DNA from: Microcaldota archaeon
GTDB lineage: Archaea; Micrarchaeota; Micrarchaeia; Micrarchaeales; Micrarchaeaceae
Length of the DNA stretch: 64,000 bases
Direction: 5' to 3'
Assembly (NCBI GenBank): GCA_021799475.1
Contig: JAJZAJ010000001.1
Coordinates: forward strand, 310,001-374,000
The notes below the pieces were generated by a model. The model searched no databases and was not told the origin of the DNA. It was given only the letters and a program-made list of their open reading frames with translations. Of the stretch, positions 26,094 through 34,887 are shown one piece after another (position 1 is the stretch's first letter; each line of letters opens with the position of its first letter). A program made the position numbers and the translations under genes.

Positions 26094-27164
26094 TTATGCG
26101 CTCTTGATACTGACTGTGTATTGTCCGTTCTGCACGTTCTCAGTCGCGACTGCCCTTCCGGCAAAGCTGCTGGAGAGTAGGCCGTTTATAAAAGATACTG
26201 ACATGTCGACGAATCCCTGTCTCGAAGACAGCTCATCAAAACTCACCTTTATGTCGAGCGGTTTTACGCTCTTCACCGACGGAATCCCTAAATTCAGCAG
26301 CTTTATCGCCTGCTCTATTGACTGCGCTGCCCCCTTCCCATTCCTGCCGTGTGAAGATGTAAACAATTCAGAGCCGACAGAACTGCCTATATACGACACT
26401 ATCTGTTTCATATACTCTGAATATGCCTTGTCGAGCATCGGCAGATAAACAAGACTCTGATAAATGCTGTCTATTTCACCGCTTTTGCTTTCAATCATGC
26501 TTTTGCGTTTTACCATATCCGCAAGCCTATCCAGACTGGAGGAGTTGTCGCACGAGCTGAATTCCGGAATCTGTGTCTCAACAAATCGGCATGTTCCACC
26601 ATCAGAGCTGGCGCACGAGCTTTCAGTGAAATTGACAAGCTGTCCTTTTGCCGCAGTGAAGTATCCAGATATTATACCGGACTCAAAAACATGGATCTTT
26701 GCCCCAAGGTCGTGAGAAGGTGTTCCGTCGCCATGAAATTCGATTGACAATATTTTCCCGTTCTGCATCGAATATGTGACGTTCTTATAGCCTATCCTCT
26801 CGAAGAATGCGATGATGCCTTCTATAGATTCTTCAGGTATCAGGTAATTAGACTGCGCGGCGTTCAGCTTGTACAGCACCCTACCAACCTGCTCTCCAGA
26901 TTTATAGTACAGTTCGCTCATGGATGGTGATATGCTTGACAGCATGGAACAGAAAACCAGCGCTTCCCGTGGCGCGCTATGCGTTTTGGCTGGCTGCTGC
27001 AGGATATGCTTGATGACAGTTTCCTCATAGCTAAGCCCTTCCTGTGAATGCTCCTGTTTATACGGTACAGTGCTCACTCTCATATTGCCTGTTTTTTTCC
27101 TGCTTCTCTTGTCGCCAGGCTTTCGGGTCGCGTGATTTCCTGGTGCTGGTCTTCTGGCCGCCAT
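26094..27164 (-). CDS. V4R-domain protein
   Basis: About 356 residues. A basic, disordered N-terminus (~1-45) precedes a region whose segment HVFESGIISGYFTAAKGQLVNFTESSCASSDGGTCRFVE matches the C-terminal part of the V4R domain (G-x-x-x-G-Y .. E-x-x-C-x(n)-G-x-x-C-x-F), a small-molecule-binding module found in archaeal regulators and methanogenesis-related proteins. The remaining ~150 C-terminal residues are helical and unfamiliar. The start is uncertain: ATG 27164 or GTG 27185. It lies 11-32 nt downstream of the DUF929 gene pair and may be co-transcribed with it. Confidence 0.6.
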   Translation of the reverse strand: MAARRPAPGNHATRKPGDKRSRKKTGNMRVSTVPYKQEHSQEGLSYEETVIKHILQQPAKTHSAPREALVFCSMLSSISPSMSELYYKSGEQVGRVLYKLNAAQSNYLIPEESIEGIIAFFERIGYKNVTYSMQNGKILSIEFHGDGTPSHDLGAKIHVFESGIISGYFTAAKGQLVNFTESSCASSDGGTCRFVETQIPEFSSCDNSSSLDRLADMVKRKSMIESKSGEIDSIYQSLVYLPMLDKAYSEYMKQIVSYIGSSVGSELFTSSHGRNGKGAAQSIEQAIKLLNLGIPSVKSVKPLDIKVSFDELSSRQGFVDMSVSFINGLLSSSFAGRAVATENVQNGQYTVSIKSA

Positions 27165-27196
27165 AGACCGAACCCATCTGCCCACCTGCAGAATGC

Positions 27197-27703
27197 TCAG
27201 CGCACTTTGCAGGCAGACTTTGAAATCCTATTCAAATAGTATATCGCAGCAAAGAGATTTATAGCTATCATCAATGAGAAGAGCAGGAAAATGTTTGCGG
27301 ATACGGCGTTCATGAAAGAGACTATGCCTGTTGTGCCAATGCCTATTGAGACAAGCGAGAATAGTATCGGCGCGCTGCAGCCGCAGCCACCAAACAGTCC
27401 TCCTAAAAACATTGCCGCAGTGCCGATTGCTCCTGCCGACGCATCAAGTTTGCTTCTTCGCAGGAGAAACGCGCGGGTAGTTACCGTGAACAGGACGGAT
27501 GACGCAGCTGCAAGCGAGTATATCATATAGGAAGGGACAACCGTGATCTCCAGCCCGTTATTCTGGACACTGACCAGCCAGTAGAATAGCGCGACGTAGG
27601 CGGCTAATGTCACGATATTAAGCAGAATGTATTTCGGAGAGTACACCTGCCGCAGCGCAGCCCCAAGCCTTCGTATCGTGCCATTACTGGACTCTTTCTT
27701 CAT
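27197..27703 (-). CDS. Four-helix membrane protein with a conserved-looking GGCGCSAP motif
   Basis: 168 residues: cytoplasmic basic start, then four hydrophobic helices (~27-47, ~58-80, ~88-130, ~135-160). The third enters through LGGLFGGCGCSAPILFSLV, where two Cys separated by one Gly lie in a Gly-rich turn. A redox or metal role is inferred from this motif and from the partner 30 nt upstream (28738-27734), which carries a CVYC thioredoxin-like site. No named family is recognised with certainty. Confidence 0.7.
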   Translation of the reverse strand: MKKESSNGTIRRLGAALRQVYSPKYILLNIVTLAAYVALFYWLVSVQNNGLEITVVPSYMIYSLAAASSVLFTVTTRAFLLRRSKLDASAGAIGTAAMFLGGLFGGCGCSAPILFSLVSIGIGTTGIVSFMNAVSANIFLLFSLMIAINLFAAIYYLNRISKSACKVR

Positions 27704-27733
27704 GTAATCATATGTCTTTTTGCGCGGAAATAT

Positions 27734-28738
27734 TTATGCGCTTTGATTTGCCGCCGTGAGGTTCATCAGGCCTTCCAACGTCTTTATAGCAGGCAGACCG
27801 CATACCGGTATGGTATTCGAGTCCTGCAGTGCAGGACATACCTGTGCGGCATAGACATCTGCAGCGGCATATTCCGACCATGCAAACTGGTCATTGAATG
27901 AGGACAACTGCGACAGTATCTGCGCATGCGTCCAGTTTGATATCGGCAGTGAATTGCCAGATGGGATGGAATTGCCGAATATCGATGCGTCTGCTCCGCC
28001 TACGAGAGACGTGCCCCAGAATGTGAACGGAGTGCCTCCAAACTTGCCCGTGCTGTTCATGAACAGCATCGCATCCTTGTAGGTAACGTTTGTCGCCTGA
28101 GACGCGAACCAAGCTGGAGTCTGGATCTGCAGCGACAGGTCTATAGGAGAATCGTATTCTGCGCTTATGAAATTTATATACTTGCTCTGGTAGAAGTTGC
28201 CGAACGACGCGCCTATCGCGTTATAGTTGTCCGCATTCCAGTACAGCGTCCTGACATCATGGTCTCCTAAAGAACTGTATCCTTTGAACAGCTGCGTGAA
28301 GCTGCCGAAGCGAGAGAGGGCGAGTGCCATGGCCCACCTGTTTTCCCCGCAGTATACGCATGAGATAGCCCCTACATATATCACGCTCGGTTTGCCATTA
28401 ACTATGAAAGGAGCATACTGCGGATTTTTTCCGACTGATATATAATTGGTAAGGGATTGGTTGAGCAGCATCTGGCCCGCCTCTTCGAAATAGCTGTCAG
28501 GCGCATTGTTTATCACAGACAGCTCGCTGGAATTCAGCGGCTGTCCTATATTGGAAAGAGTTTCCACCGAAGCGTTGCTTGCAGGCACATTTCCTGAAGC
28601 AGAAGGCTTTTGCTGAGATGAGGATGATATAACCACAAGAAGCGCAAATGCGAGAGCGGCTATGGTGACTGCCTGTATTATGTTGAGCGCCATCGAAATA
28701 TGGAATTTCCTGTCATTGTTCCTTGTTGTTTTCGGCAT
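27734..28738 (-). CDS. DUF929-family membrane-anchored thioredoxin-like protein
   Basis: 334 residues. One N-terminal anchor helix (~20-40), a Ser/Asn stalk, then an exported domain in which PSVIYVGAISCVYCGENRWAMALALSRFGSF is the hallmark of DUF929 proteins known from acidophilic archaea. The CVYC pair followed by a helix, and GGTPFTFWG with its cis-Pro-like position, indicate a thioredoxin fold. A second Cys pair lies near the end (CPALQDSNTIPVCG). Likely an extracytoplasmic disulfide exchange protein. Probably leaderless (AT-rich box about 22 nt upstream). Forms a unit with the GGCGC membrane protein. Confidence 0.8.
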   Translation of the reverse strand: MPKTTRNNDRKFHISMALNIIQAVTIAALAFALLVVISSSSQQKPSASGNVPASNASVETLSNIGQPLNSSELSVINNAPDSYFEEAGQMLLNQSLTNYISVGKNPQYAPFIVNGKPSVIYVGAISCVYCGENRWAMALALSRFGSFTQLFKGYSSLGDHDVRTLYWNADNYNAIGASFGNFYQSKYINFISAEYDSPIDLSLQIQTPAWFASQATNVTYKDAMLFMNSTGKFGGTPFTFWGTSLVGGADASIFGNSIPSGNSLPISNWTHAQILSQLSSFNDQFAWSEYAAADVYAAQVCPALQDSNTIPVCGLPAIKTLEGLMNLTAANQSA

Positions 28739-28890
28739 AATAACCAGCAGATAATAATTTCGTAGTAAAGTATTCCAGCGTCATGTCCTGTGCTTTATAG
28801 CGTCTGTGCGCCTATAGTGCGCTATTCTAGTACTACTTCATGTAGACTTGCTTATATAATTGTTATGTTATCTTTATTCTTGGTATCTCT

Positions 28891-29733
28891 ATGGTGCAGA
28901 AAACCGTTGCAGTCTATAAAGTTCAACGCGTGCAGAGACAGGATGAGATCGGCATCGCAACAAAACAGAAGACGGAGATGGCTGATGCCCACTGCCATCT
29001 TGACATGATAAAGGACAGTGAGCTGATAAGCAGATCGATAGCCAATGGCGTCAAGACAATAATAACCAACGGAATAAATTTCTCATCCAGCAGGAAGGCG
29101 ATCGAGCTTTCCGACGGTAGAAACATATTTGCCGCATGCGGCGTGGATCCGGAAACAGCGTCGAGGCTCAGCGAAGAGGCACTGGAAGACGAGATGGCAA
29201 AGACGATAGAGCTCATAAAGAAAAACAGGAAGAGGATAGTTGCGATAGGAGAGATCGGGTTAGATTATACAAAGGCAAAGGACCAGCAGATGAAGGCCAA
29301 GCAGCAGACTGTATTCGAAGCAATGCTCGAGATCGCCAAATTGCTTGACCTGCCTGTCAGCGTGCATTCCAGGGAGTCGCTCGCGATAGTGATGATGACA
29401 TTGAGGAAGAAGGATATGATGAAAGTGCATCTGCATTTTTTTGAAGGAAATGTTGCAGAGGCAAAAGAAGCGGAAAGGCAAGGCTATATGATATCGATAC
29501 CGCCGATAGAGTCTTCAAAAAGGAGGCTTATCGCAAAGGATATATCGATAAACAGCCTCATGGCAGAAAGCGATTCTCCGGCAGTAGGCGAGAGTCCTGC
29601 ATGGGTTGAAAAATCGATAAGGATGATTGCCGAAATGAAGACGATGCAGTTCGAAAAGGCGGCAGAAGCCTTAACCTTAAATACTAAAAGGTTCTTCAAC
29701 ATTAATACAGCTCCGGCTGTTATGCGCATGTAA
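28891..29733 (+). CDS. TatD-family metal-dependent hydrolase
   Basis: 280 residues. Metal ligands of the TIM-barrel amidohydrolase fold are visible: DAHCHLD, GEIGLDY, VHSRES, HLHFFEGN and AESDSP. TatD proteins are deoxyribonucleases/hydrolases linked to DNA repair. The core starts at ATG 28978 (MADAHCH); the longer form from 28891 adds 29 residues. TATATAA at about 28853-28859 predicts transcription near 28880, which favours the longer form. The stop is five nt before tRNA-Arg. Confidence 0.88.
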   Translation: MVQKTVAVYKVQRVQRQDEIGIATKQKTEMADAHCHLDMIKDSELISRSIANGVKTIITNGINFSSSRKAIELSDGRNIFAACGVDPETASRLSEEALEDEMAKTIELIKKNRKRIVAIGEIGLDYTKAKDQQMKAKQQTVFEAMLEIAKLLDLPVSVHSRESLAIVMMTLRKKDMMKVHLHFFEGNVAEAKEAERQGYMISIPPIESSKRRLIAKDISINSLMAESDSPAVGESPAWVEKSIRMIAEMKTMQFEKAAEALTLNTKRFFNINTAPAVMRM

Positions 29734-29737
29734 ACGC

Positions 29738-29827
29738 GGGCTCCTAGCTCAGCTTGGATAGAGCGACGTCCTCCTATTATATTTAAGAGAAAGACGTAGG
29801 TCGCGGGTTCAAATCCCGCGGAGCCCG
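29738..29827 (+). tRNA. tRNA-Arg (anticodon CCU) with 15-nt intron
   Basis: Acceptor GGGCTCC/GGAGCCC, discriminator G. D-arm GCTC..GAGC, anticodon stem ACGTC/GACGT enclosing 22 nt: loop CU-CCU-A plus a 15-nt insertion after position 37, T-arm GCGGG-TTCAAAT-CCCGC. CCA is not encoded. The intron is very short and AU-rich. Confidence 0.9.
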
Positions 29828-29970
29828 TAACTGCTGTCATATAAGTACTGTGCCTAGTGCAAAGCCCTGCCATGGCATGCTGGAGACAGATCTGCATAGC
29901 ACTCTGCCGCTTGTTTTCTGGAACTGATATCATCAATATCTTTTTATTACTAGCATGAGAATGCTGCAGC

Positions 29971-30870
29971 ATGCGGATCCTTGAAAGCCAGAGTGCGATG
30001 GAATACCTTATGACGTATTCCTGGGCGATATTGCTGCTGGCAATAACGCTGGGCGCCCTTTTTTACATAGGCGTGCTAGGTGGCGCATCAGCCCACAAAG
30101 GATCTGCTCCACCTGGAGCGTGCAGGGTAGTCAGGCCGAACGGCGTGAACACAACCCAATTCATATCGCTAAACGGGGAATGCAATGGCGCTCTGCCGCA
30201 GTATGTTGCGCAGTTCAGCGGACAGAACAGTTATGTAAATCTAGGAAATAACCCGTCGCTCAGCCCAGAAGCGGGCAGCAGCGGAAAAATGACGGTCTGC
30301 GGATGGTTTGATGTTCTATCTCTAAACAACTATTATGGGTTTTTGATAAAAGGGAAATCTTTTCCAAGCAGCGGGAGCGAATGGGAATATACTATCGGCC
30401 AAGGAAATTCAGAAAGTTATATAGTCTGGACAGGCTCCGGAACAAATATTGCAACCTATACTGTTTCGCTTCCTGCTGTAAGCACTTGGTACTTTACCTG
30501 TTTTGCCTATAACTATGCGACAGGCAGCGCCTTCACAGTTGTAAACAAAACCGTTTATTCAGCAAGTTTCACAAGCGGCGTGACTGCGACTGCAGGCACT
30601 GGGAACCTTATATTGGGCTCAGGAGAAAGTGGATTTTCAAACGTCGAGTTGGCAAATTTCCAAATCTACAACACATCGCTGTCAACAAACGAAATAAAGT
30701 CCCTTTATCTAGAAGGCATCGGCGGCGCGCCGATAGATCTGCAGAACCTTGTAGGATGGTGGCCCCTTAACGGCAACGCGCAGGACTATTCCGGCAATAA
30801 CAACAACGGGCAGATAAACGGTCCCGTCCTTTTCAACACTAGCTGGGAAAGCGGCTACACTACGCCGTGA
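29971..30870 (+). CDS. LamG-type surface protein with class III signal peptide (copy C)
   Basis: 299 residues. Class III signal MRILES|QSAMEYLMTYSWAILLLAITLG, more diverged from A, B and D in the helix and collar (GGASAHKGSAPPGACRVV..LNGECNGALPQYV). LamG-like middle with WFDVLSLNNYYGFLIKG and VSTWYFTCFAYN. The constant tail is GIGGAPIDLQNLVGWWPLNGNAQDYSGNNNNGQ, ending YTTP. Box A TTTTTATTA (about 29941) implies a leaderless mRNA. The 3' end overlaps the convergent gene by 16 nt. Confidence 0.83.
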   Translation: MRILESQSAMEYLMTYSWAILLLAITLGALFYIGVLGGASAHKGSAPPGACRVVRPNGVNTTQFISLNGECNGALPQYVAQFSGQNSYVNLGNNPSLSPEAGSSGKMTVCGWFDVLSLNNYYGFLIKGKSFPSSGSEWEYTIGQGNSESYIVWTGSGTNIATYTVSLPAVSTWYFTCFAYNYATGSAFTVVNKTVYSASFTSGVTATAGTGNLILGSGESGFSNVELANFQIYNTSLSTNEIKSLYLEGIGGAPIDLQNLVGWWPLNGNAQDYSGNNNNGQINGPVLFNTSWESGYTTP

Positions 30871-31307
30871 TCTTCCGCCTTGACGGGCTCATCATTCTTT
30901 ACCTCTGCTCTTCCACCTCTCTTAATCTGCTTTTCCATCTTGGCATTTATGAATTGGGTCGACAAATCCTCATCCTGTGCGTTCTCCATCCACGCTTTTA
31001 TGTATGCAGCTATGTTCCTGAATGGTTTTGAATATCTGTCTGTCAGAGAATAAGCGGCATTCTCGTGTTTCAGTAGACCTATCTGCACAGCGAAGTCGAG
31101 ATACCTCTTTGCCGTCGCAATCGGGATTGATTCTGGCACATCTTTTAGCTTCATCGTGCCTTTCTTTTTCACCTCAAGAAGAAGCATCGAGAACCGATAA
31201 GCTTCCGTTTCATTGTCATAGAATATCCTTGAGATTGTTCCGACTCTGAGATCCTTCAGCTTTTCCTTCATCGGCGCATCCTCGAATTCCCAGTACTTGA
31301 TCGACAT
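30855..31307 (-). CDS. Small helical protein, possible winged-helix regulator
   Basis: 150 residues, leaderless by TATA position (AATTTATATG at about 31335-31326). The segment from ~45 to 100 (KKKGTMKLKDVPESIPIATAKRYLDFAVQIGLLKHENAAYSLTDR) reads like a winged helix: helix-turn-helix followed by a short beta wing. The tail is charged. DNA binding is an inference; no named family. Confidence 0.55.
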   Translation of the reverse strand: MSIKYWEFEDAPMKEKLKDLRVGTISRIFYDNETEAYRFSMLLLEVKKKGTMKLKDVPESIPIATAKRYLDFAVQIGLLKHENAAYSLTDRYSKPFRNIAAYIKAWMENAQDEDLSTQFINAKMEKQIKRGGRAEVKNDEPVKAEDHGVV

Positions 31308-31586
31308 AGTTCAAAATGGTAACACACATATAAATTCTTTTCTTGCGCTCTCCAATATCTATTACCTAAAAATTCCTTTGCGAAAATATTTTTTCAATAG
31401 TTTTTTGCGAAATTCATGAGAAATTCAACCAAATTCGGAGATTGCCGCATGCGATTTACATAAAATATTATTGTGACAAAATCCTCTAACTGCAAAAAAC
31501 GTGTAACTAACTGATTCCGAGAATTTTCAGAAAGCTTTTAAAGCTTGACATGATAATAGGAAGTGCGACTAAGTTAGGGCGATACA
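31308..31586. promoter_or_regulatory. AT-rich upstream region of ftsZ1
   Basis: 279 nt without a gene. It holds two copies of TTGCGAAA (about 31378 and 31405), two copies of GAAATTCA/GAGAAATTCA nearby, and a near-palindromic box A region AAGCTTTTAAAGCTT (about 31533-31547) that predicts transcription near 31567, about 20 nt before the ftsZ1 ATG. Regulation of division through these repeats is an inference. Confidence 0.45.
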
Positions 31587-32660
31587 ATGAGCGACCTTGT
31601 AAACGAGATTTTGGGACAAAGTGGGGGTTCTGCACAACAGAGCGACAGTGGATCTGATGATTTTAGTTCATCGCAGATCAAGATTGTTACGGCTGGGTTT
31701 GGTGGTGCAGGCAACAACATAGTGAACAGGCTCCTAAAAGCGGGAGTCAAGGGCACAGAATTTGTTGCGGTAAACACGGACGCACAGCATTTCAAGATAA
31801 TAGATGACAGGATAAAAAAGGTGCTAATAGGAAGGACGCTTACAAGAGGTTTGGGGGCAGGAGGTGATCCCGCTCTTGGTGCAAAGGCGGCAGAAGTTGA
31901 CAGGAGCGCGATAGAATCTGCGTTTTCCGGAGCCCAACTAATCTTCCTGTGTGCAGGAATGGGTGGAGGAACAGGAACCGGTAGCATAAAAGTTGCGGCG
32001 CAGATTGCAAAAGAGCAGGGCGCAATAGTAGTCGCAATGGTAACATATCCATTCGACCTCGAAAGGATAAGGAAGAAGAAGGCGGAAGACGGAATACAGG
32101 AGCTAAGGAAGTACTGCGACTCCGTGATAATCCTGGACAACAACAGGCTGGTCAAGCTTGTGCCTAACCTGCCGTTGGACAAGGCATTTGCAATGGCTGA
32201 TAATGTTCTCTCAATGGCAATCGGTGGGCTGGTATGGACAATAACACAGCCAAGCCTGATAAACATAGACTTTGCCGATGTGAGGGCCATATTAGGAGGA
32301 GGACAGGTAGGATTCATCGCAGTAGGAAGCGGAAAGGGTGCATCGAAAGTGGACCTTGCCTCGGAAGCTGTATTAAAGAACAAGCTGCTTGATGTGACAT
32401 TCGAGGAAGCAACTGGCGCACTGGTACACATATCTGGCGGCGCATCGCTCACTATAGGCGACGCGATAAGGGCTGGAGAGATAATCACCGCACAGATGGA
32501 CCCGAAGGCGAATATCAAGTGGGGAGCGAGGCTGATACCTGGATTCGACGACCAGCTTGAAATAGTTGCTATAGTCACAGGCGTGAAGGGAGCTTCAATA
32601 ATCGGAAACCTGCAGGAAAGAAGGGAACCGATGGCAGGCGGAATAGAAATGATTGGCTAA
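31587..32660 (+). CDS. ftsZ1: Cell division GTPase FtsZ (first paralogue)
   Basis: 357 residues: a polar N-terminal extension (~1-28), GTPase domain with AGFGGAGNNIVNRL, GTP signature GAGMGGGTGTGS, and the T7 loop NIDFADVRAI that completes the active site of the neighbouring subunit. C-terminal sheet domain ~225-330. It polymerises into the division ring. It is separated from the second ftsZ by a hairpin terminator. Confidence 0.97.
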   Translation: MSDLVNEILGQSGGSAQQSDSGSDDFSSSQIKIVTAGFGGAGNNIVNRLLKAGVKGTEFVAVNTDAQHFKIIDDRIKKVLIGRTLTRGLGAGGDPALGAKAAEVDRSAIESAFSGAQLIFLCAGMGGGTGTGSIKVAAQIAKEQGAIVVAMVTYPFDLERIRKKKAEDGIQELRKYCDSVIILDNNRLVKLVPNLPLDKAFAMADNVLSMAIGGLVWTITQPSLINIDFADVRAILGGGQVGFIAVGSGKGASKVDLASEAVLKNKLLDVTFEEATGALVHISGGASLTIGDAIRAGEIITAQMDPKANIKWGARLIPGFDDQLEIVAIVTGVKGASIIGNLQERREPMAGGIEMIG

Positions 32661-32673
32661 CGGATAGGAAGAG

Positions 32674-32695
32674 GCGGGCGCAAGCCCGCATTTTT
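32674..32695 (+). terminator. Hairpin with GCAA tetraloop and T-run after ftsZ1
   Basis: Perfect 6-bp stem GCGGGC/GCCCGC around a GNRA-type loop GCAA, directly followed by ATTTTTA. It sits 14 nt after the ftsZ1 stop and 29 nt before the ftsZ2 start, where it could separate or attenuate the two messages. Confidence 0.65.
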
Positions 32696-32723
32696 ATTTA
32701 TTTTATATTAAAAAGGTGTTTGG

Positions 32724-33743
32724 ATGGAGAACATGGATAACTTCGTGGCGAGGCTGGCAGTTGTTGGGCTTGGAGGTGCAGGCAGCAATCTGATAAACAG
32801 GGTCTATAATTCAGGGATAAAAAGCGCCACAACCATAGCACTAAACACCGATGCGAAGCATCTAAACATGATTGGCGCACATAAAAAGATACTGATGGGA
32901 AAACAGCTTACTCACGGGCTTGGAGCCGGAGGATACCCAGAAGTAGGCCAAAAATGCGCTGAAGCCAGCAAGGATGAAATATCCCAGGCATTGCAAGGGT
33001 ACGACATGGTGTTTCTTGCGGCTGGAATGGGTGGAGGGACAGGAGGAGGATCTATAACAGAAGTGGCAAAAATAGCAAGGGAACAGGGCTCGCTGGTAGT
33101 CGCGTTCGTAACATATCCATTTTCGCTTGAAAGGAGCAGGAGAAACAAGGCAGATTGGGGCATCAAGCAGCTGACTAATGTTGCTGACACTACTATAATA
33201 ATCGAGAACGACAAGCTGTTAAGCTATGCTCCAAACCTTCAGATAGAGAAGGCATTCGAGCTTGTTGACAATGTGGCATCAAATGCAATAAGGGGTATAG
33301 CAGATACAATAATGCTCCCGAGCCTGATAAACCTTGACTTTGCCGATGTGAGGGCCGTGATGGGCAATATGGGTACAGCTGTGATAAATCTCGGCTCTGG
33401 TTCTGGCCCTGACAGAGTAAGCAAAGCGGTTGCATCAACGATTAACCACCCTCTGCTTGAAGTCGACATGGAAGGCGCAAAGAGTGCTATGATACATGTG
33501 GCTGGCGGGACTGAGCTTACTATAGAAGAAGCAACCAGCGTGGGCAGCGGCGTTACGAGCGCACTTGACGCTAAGGCAAATGTAATCTTCGGTGCAAGGC
33601 TAGTGCCGGAACTAAACGACCAAATAAAGGTGATGTCGATAGTGACTGGGGTCACTCCAAAGTTCAGCAATGCTCCATCTTTTACTAAGAAGGAGCAACA
33701 GGGAGCGTCAGCATATCTTGACAGCATCACAGATTTTGTTTAA
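32724..33743 (+). CDS. ftsZ2: Cell division GTPase FtsZ (second paralogue)
   Basis: 339 residues. GLGGAGSNLINRV, GTP signature AAGMGGGTGGGS, T7 loop NLDFADVRAV. It lacks the long N-terminal extension of the first copy. Two FtsZ types with different roles (ring assembly and constriction) are known in several archaea; which is which cannot be told from sequence here. GGTG at 32715-32718 is the ribosome-binding site, and TTTATATTA at about 32700 could be its own TATA. Confidence 0.96.
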   Translation: MENMDNFVARLAVVGLGGAGSNLINRVYNSGIKSATTIALNTDAKHLNMIGAHKKILMGKQLTHGLGAGGYPEVGQKCAEASKDEISQALQGYDMVFLAAGMGGGTGGGSITEVAKIAREQGSLVVAFVTYPFSLERSRRNKADWGIKQLTNVADTTIIIENDKLLSYAPNLQIEKAFELVDNVASNAIRGIADTIMLPSLINLDFADVRAVMGNMGTAVINLGSGSGPDRVSKAVASTINHPLLEVDMEGAKSAMIHVAGGTELTIEEATSVGSGVTSALDAKANVIFGARLVPELNDQIKVMSIVTGVTPKFSNAPSFTKKEQQGASAYLDSITDFV

Positions 33744-33946
33744 CTGTTTCTCTTTCTTATTTTATTCACATCATACAGTAGCAGCAGCTCCGTAAAATAC
33801 CCTCAGCAAAAATGAGCTAATCACGGTCCACAAATCATCGAGACAGTACGACATCACAGGGCTATAGGATTGCCCCTAAGAAAGTATTTAAACCTTCCCG
33901 GCGCAATACTGCTGTAGATCTGCTTCTAAGCGTCTATGGTTTTTCA

Positions 33947-34348
33947 ATGGAGGAAGGCACTTATGAGAGGGTCCCAGCAGGCGGCATAAAGGAAGGGAGG
34001 TTTGTCATAATCGATGGCGTGCCATGTAAGGTGGTGCAGGTCGAGACAAGCTCTCCCGGGAAGCACGGCTCGGCAAAAGTGCGCATAACCGCAATAGGTA
34101 TGTTCGACGGGCAGAAGAAAGGCATAATACTTCCGAGCCACTCAGACATAGAAGTGCCGGTGCTTACAAAAAAGAAGGCGCAGGTCGTGTCACTGACGGA
34201 CAGTACGGTGCAGCTTATGGATTCGGAAACATACGAAGTGTTCGAAGTCCCGGTAACGGAAGAATTCCAGGGCAAACTGGCCCCGGGCAAGGAAGTCGAA
34301 GTTATAGAAGCGATGGGCAGGAGAGCAGTATCGCGCGTATGGAGCTGA
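33947..34348 (+). CDS. Translation factor aIF5A
   Basis: 133 residues. The hypusination loop is SSPGKHGSAKVR, with the modified Lys in PGKHG; an N-terminal SH3-like and C-terminal OB-like domain follow the usual length. It helps ribosomes through difficult peptide bonds. TATA GTATTTAAA at about 33884-33892. It heads a five-gene translation operon running to 36307. Confidence 0.96.
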   Translation: MEEGTYERVPAGGIKEGRFVIIDGVPCKVVQVETSSPGKHGSAKVRITAIGMFDGQKKGIILPSHSDIEVPVLTKKKAQVVSLTDSTVQLMDSETYEVFEVPVTEEFQGKLAPGKEVEVIEAMGRRAVSRVWS

Positions 34349-34716
34349 TTGTCAAAAAATACGGACGTGATGTTATGGAAATAGAAATAACCAAAGATAG
34401 CAAGAACCCGCTTCTCGGAAGGAGGGAGCTGGAGTTCTACATAATAGAAGATGACAGGACCCCATCAAAAAATGAGATAAAAGAGAAGCTCTGCAAGAAG
34501 CTCAACCTGAGTCCTGACGGCACAGTGATAGTAAGGATAGATCAGGAATTCGGCATGAAGAGAAGCAAGGGCGTCGCTAACTCATACGAGAAGAAAGAGG
34601 ATATACAGAAGTATGAGCAGAAGAGGCTTATAAAGAGATGGAGCAAGAAGCCGAAAGGCGCAGCCGCATCTTCCGCACAGCAGGCTGCAGAAGCCCAGGC
34701 TGCAAAAGAAAAGTAA
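34339..34716 (+). CDS. rps24e: Small-subunit ribosomal protein eS24
   Basis: 125 residues. The core DSKNPLLGRRELEFYIIEDDRTPSKNEIKEKLCKKLN and IDQEFGMKRSKGVANSYEKKEDI matches archaeal eS24. The tail is an Ala/Gln/Lys extension (~105-125). Its ATG lies inside the end of the aIF5A gene (10-nt overlap), so the two are translationally coupled. Confidence 0.95.
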   Translation: MELIVKKYGRDVMEIEITKDSKNPLLGRRELEFYIIEDDRTPSKNEIKEKLCKKLNLSPDGTVIVRIDQEFGMKRSKGVANSYEKKEDIQKYEQKRLIKRWSKKPKGAAASSAQQAAEAQAAKEK

Positions 34717-34731
34717 ACAACAGGTGTTTCA

Positions 34732-34878
34732 ATGGCCGAGAAAAAAAAGGAAAAGAAGAAAGTGGCTCCTTACAAGCCCGGAAGGATATGCCCAAAATGC
34801 GGGAAGAGGATGGCGGAACACCAGAACAGGTTCTCATGCGGCAACTGCACATACACGGAATTCAAATCCAATAAGTGA
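34732..34878 (+). CDS. rps27ae: Small-subunit ribosomal protein eS31 (S27ae)
   Basis: 48 residues. Lys-rich start, then a zinc ribbon C20-x2-C23..C36-x2-C39 in the context [25 protein letters not shown], the archaeal eS31 pattern (the eukaryotic homologue is made as a ubiquitin fusion). GGTG at 34723-34726 is 5 nt before the ATG. Placed directly after eS24, as in many archaea. Confidence 0.95.
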   Translation: MAEKKKEKKKVAPYKPGRICPKCGKRMAEHQNRFSCGNCTYTEFKSNK

Positions 34879-34887
34879 GGTGCGCGC

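Noticed and set aside
31574-32578. Long open frame (~334 codons) on the minus strand
   Set aside because: It lies opposite ftsZ1, whose motifs and promoter are clear; the antisense product is Ser/Pro/Ala-rich without motifs, a usual by-product of codon bias.
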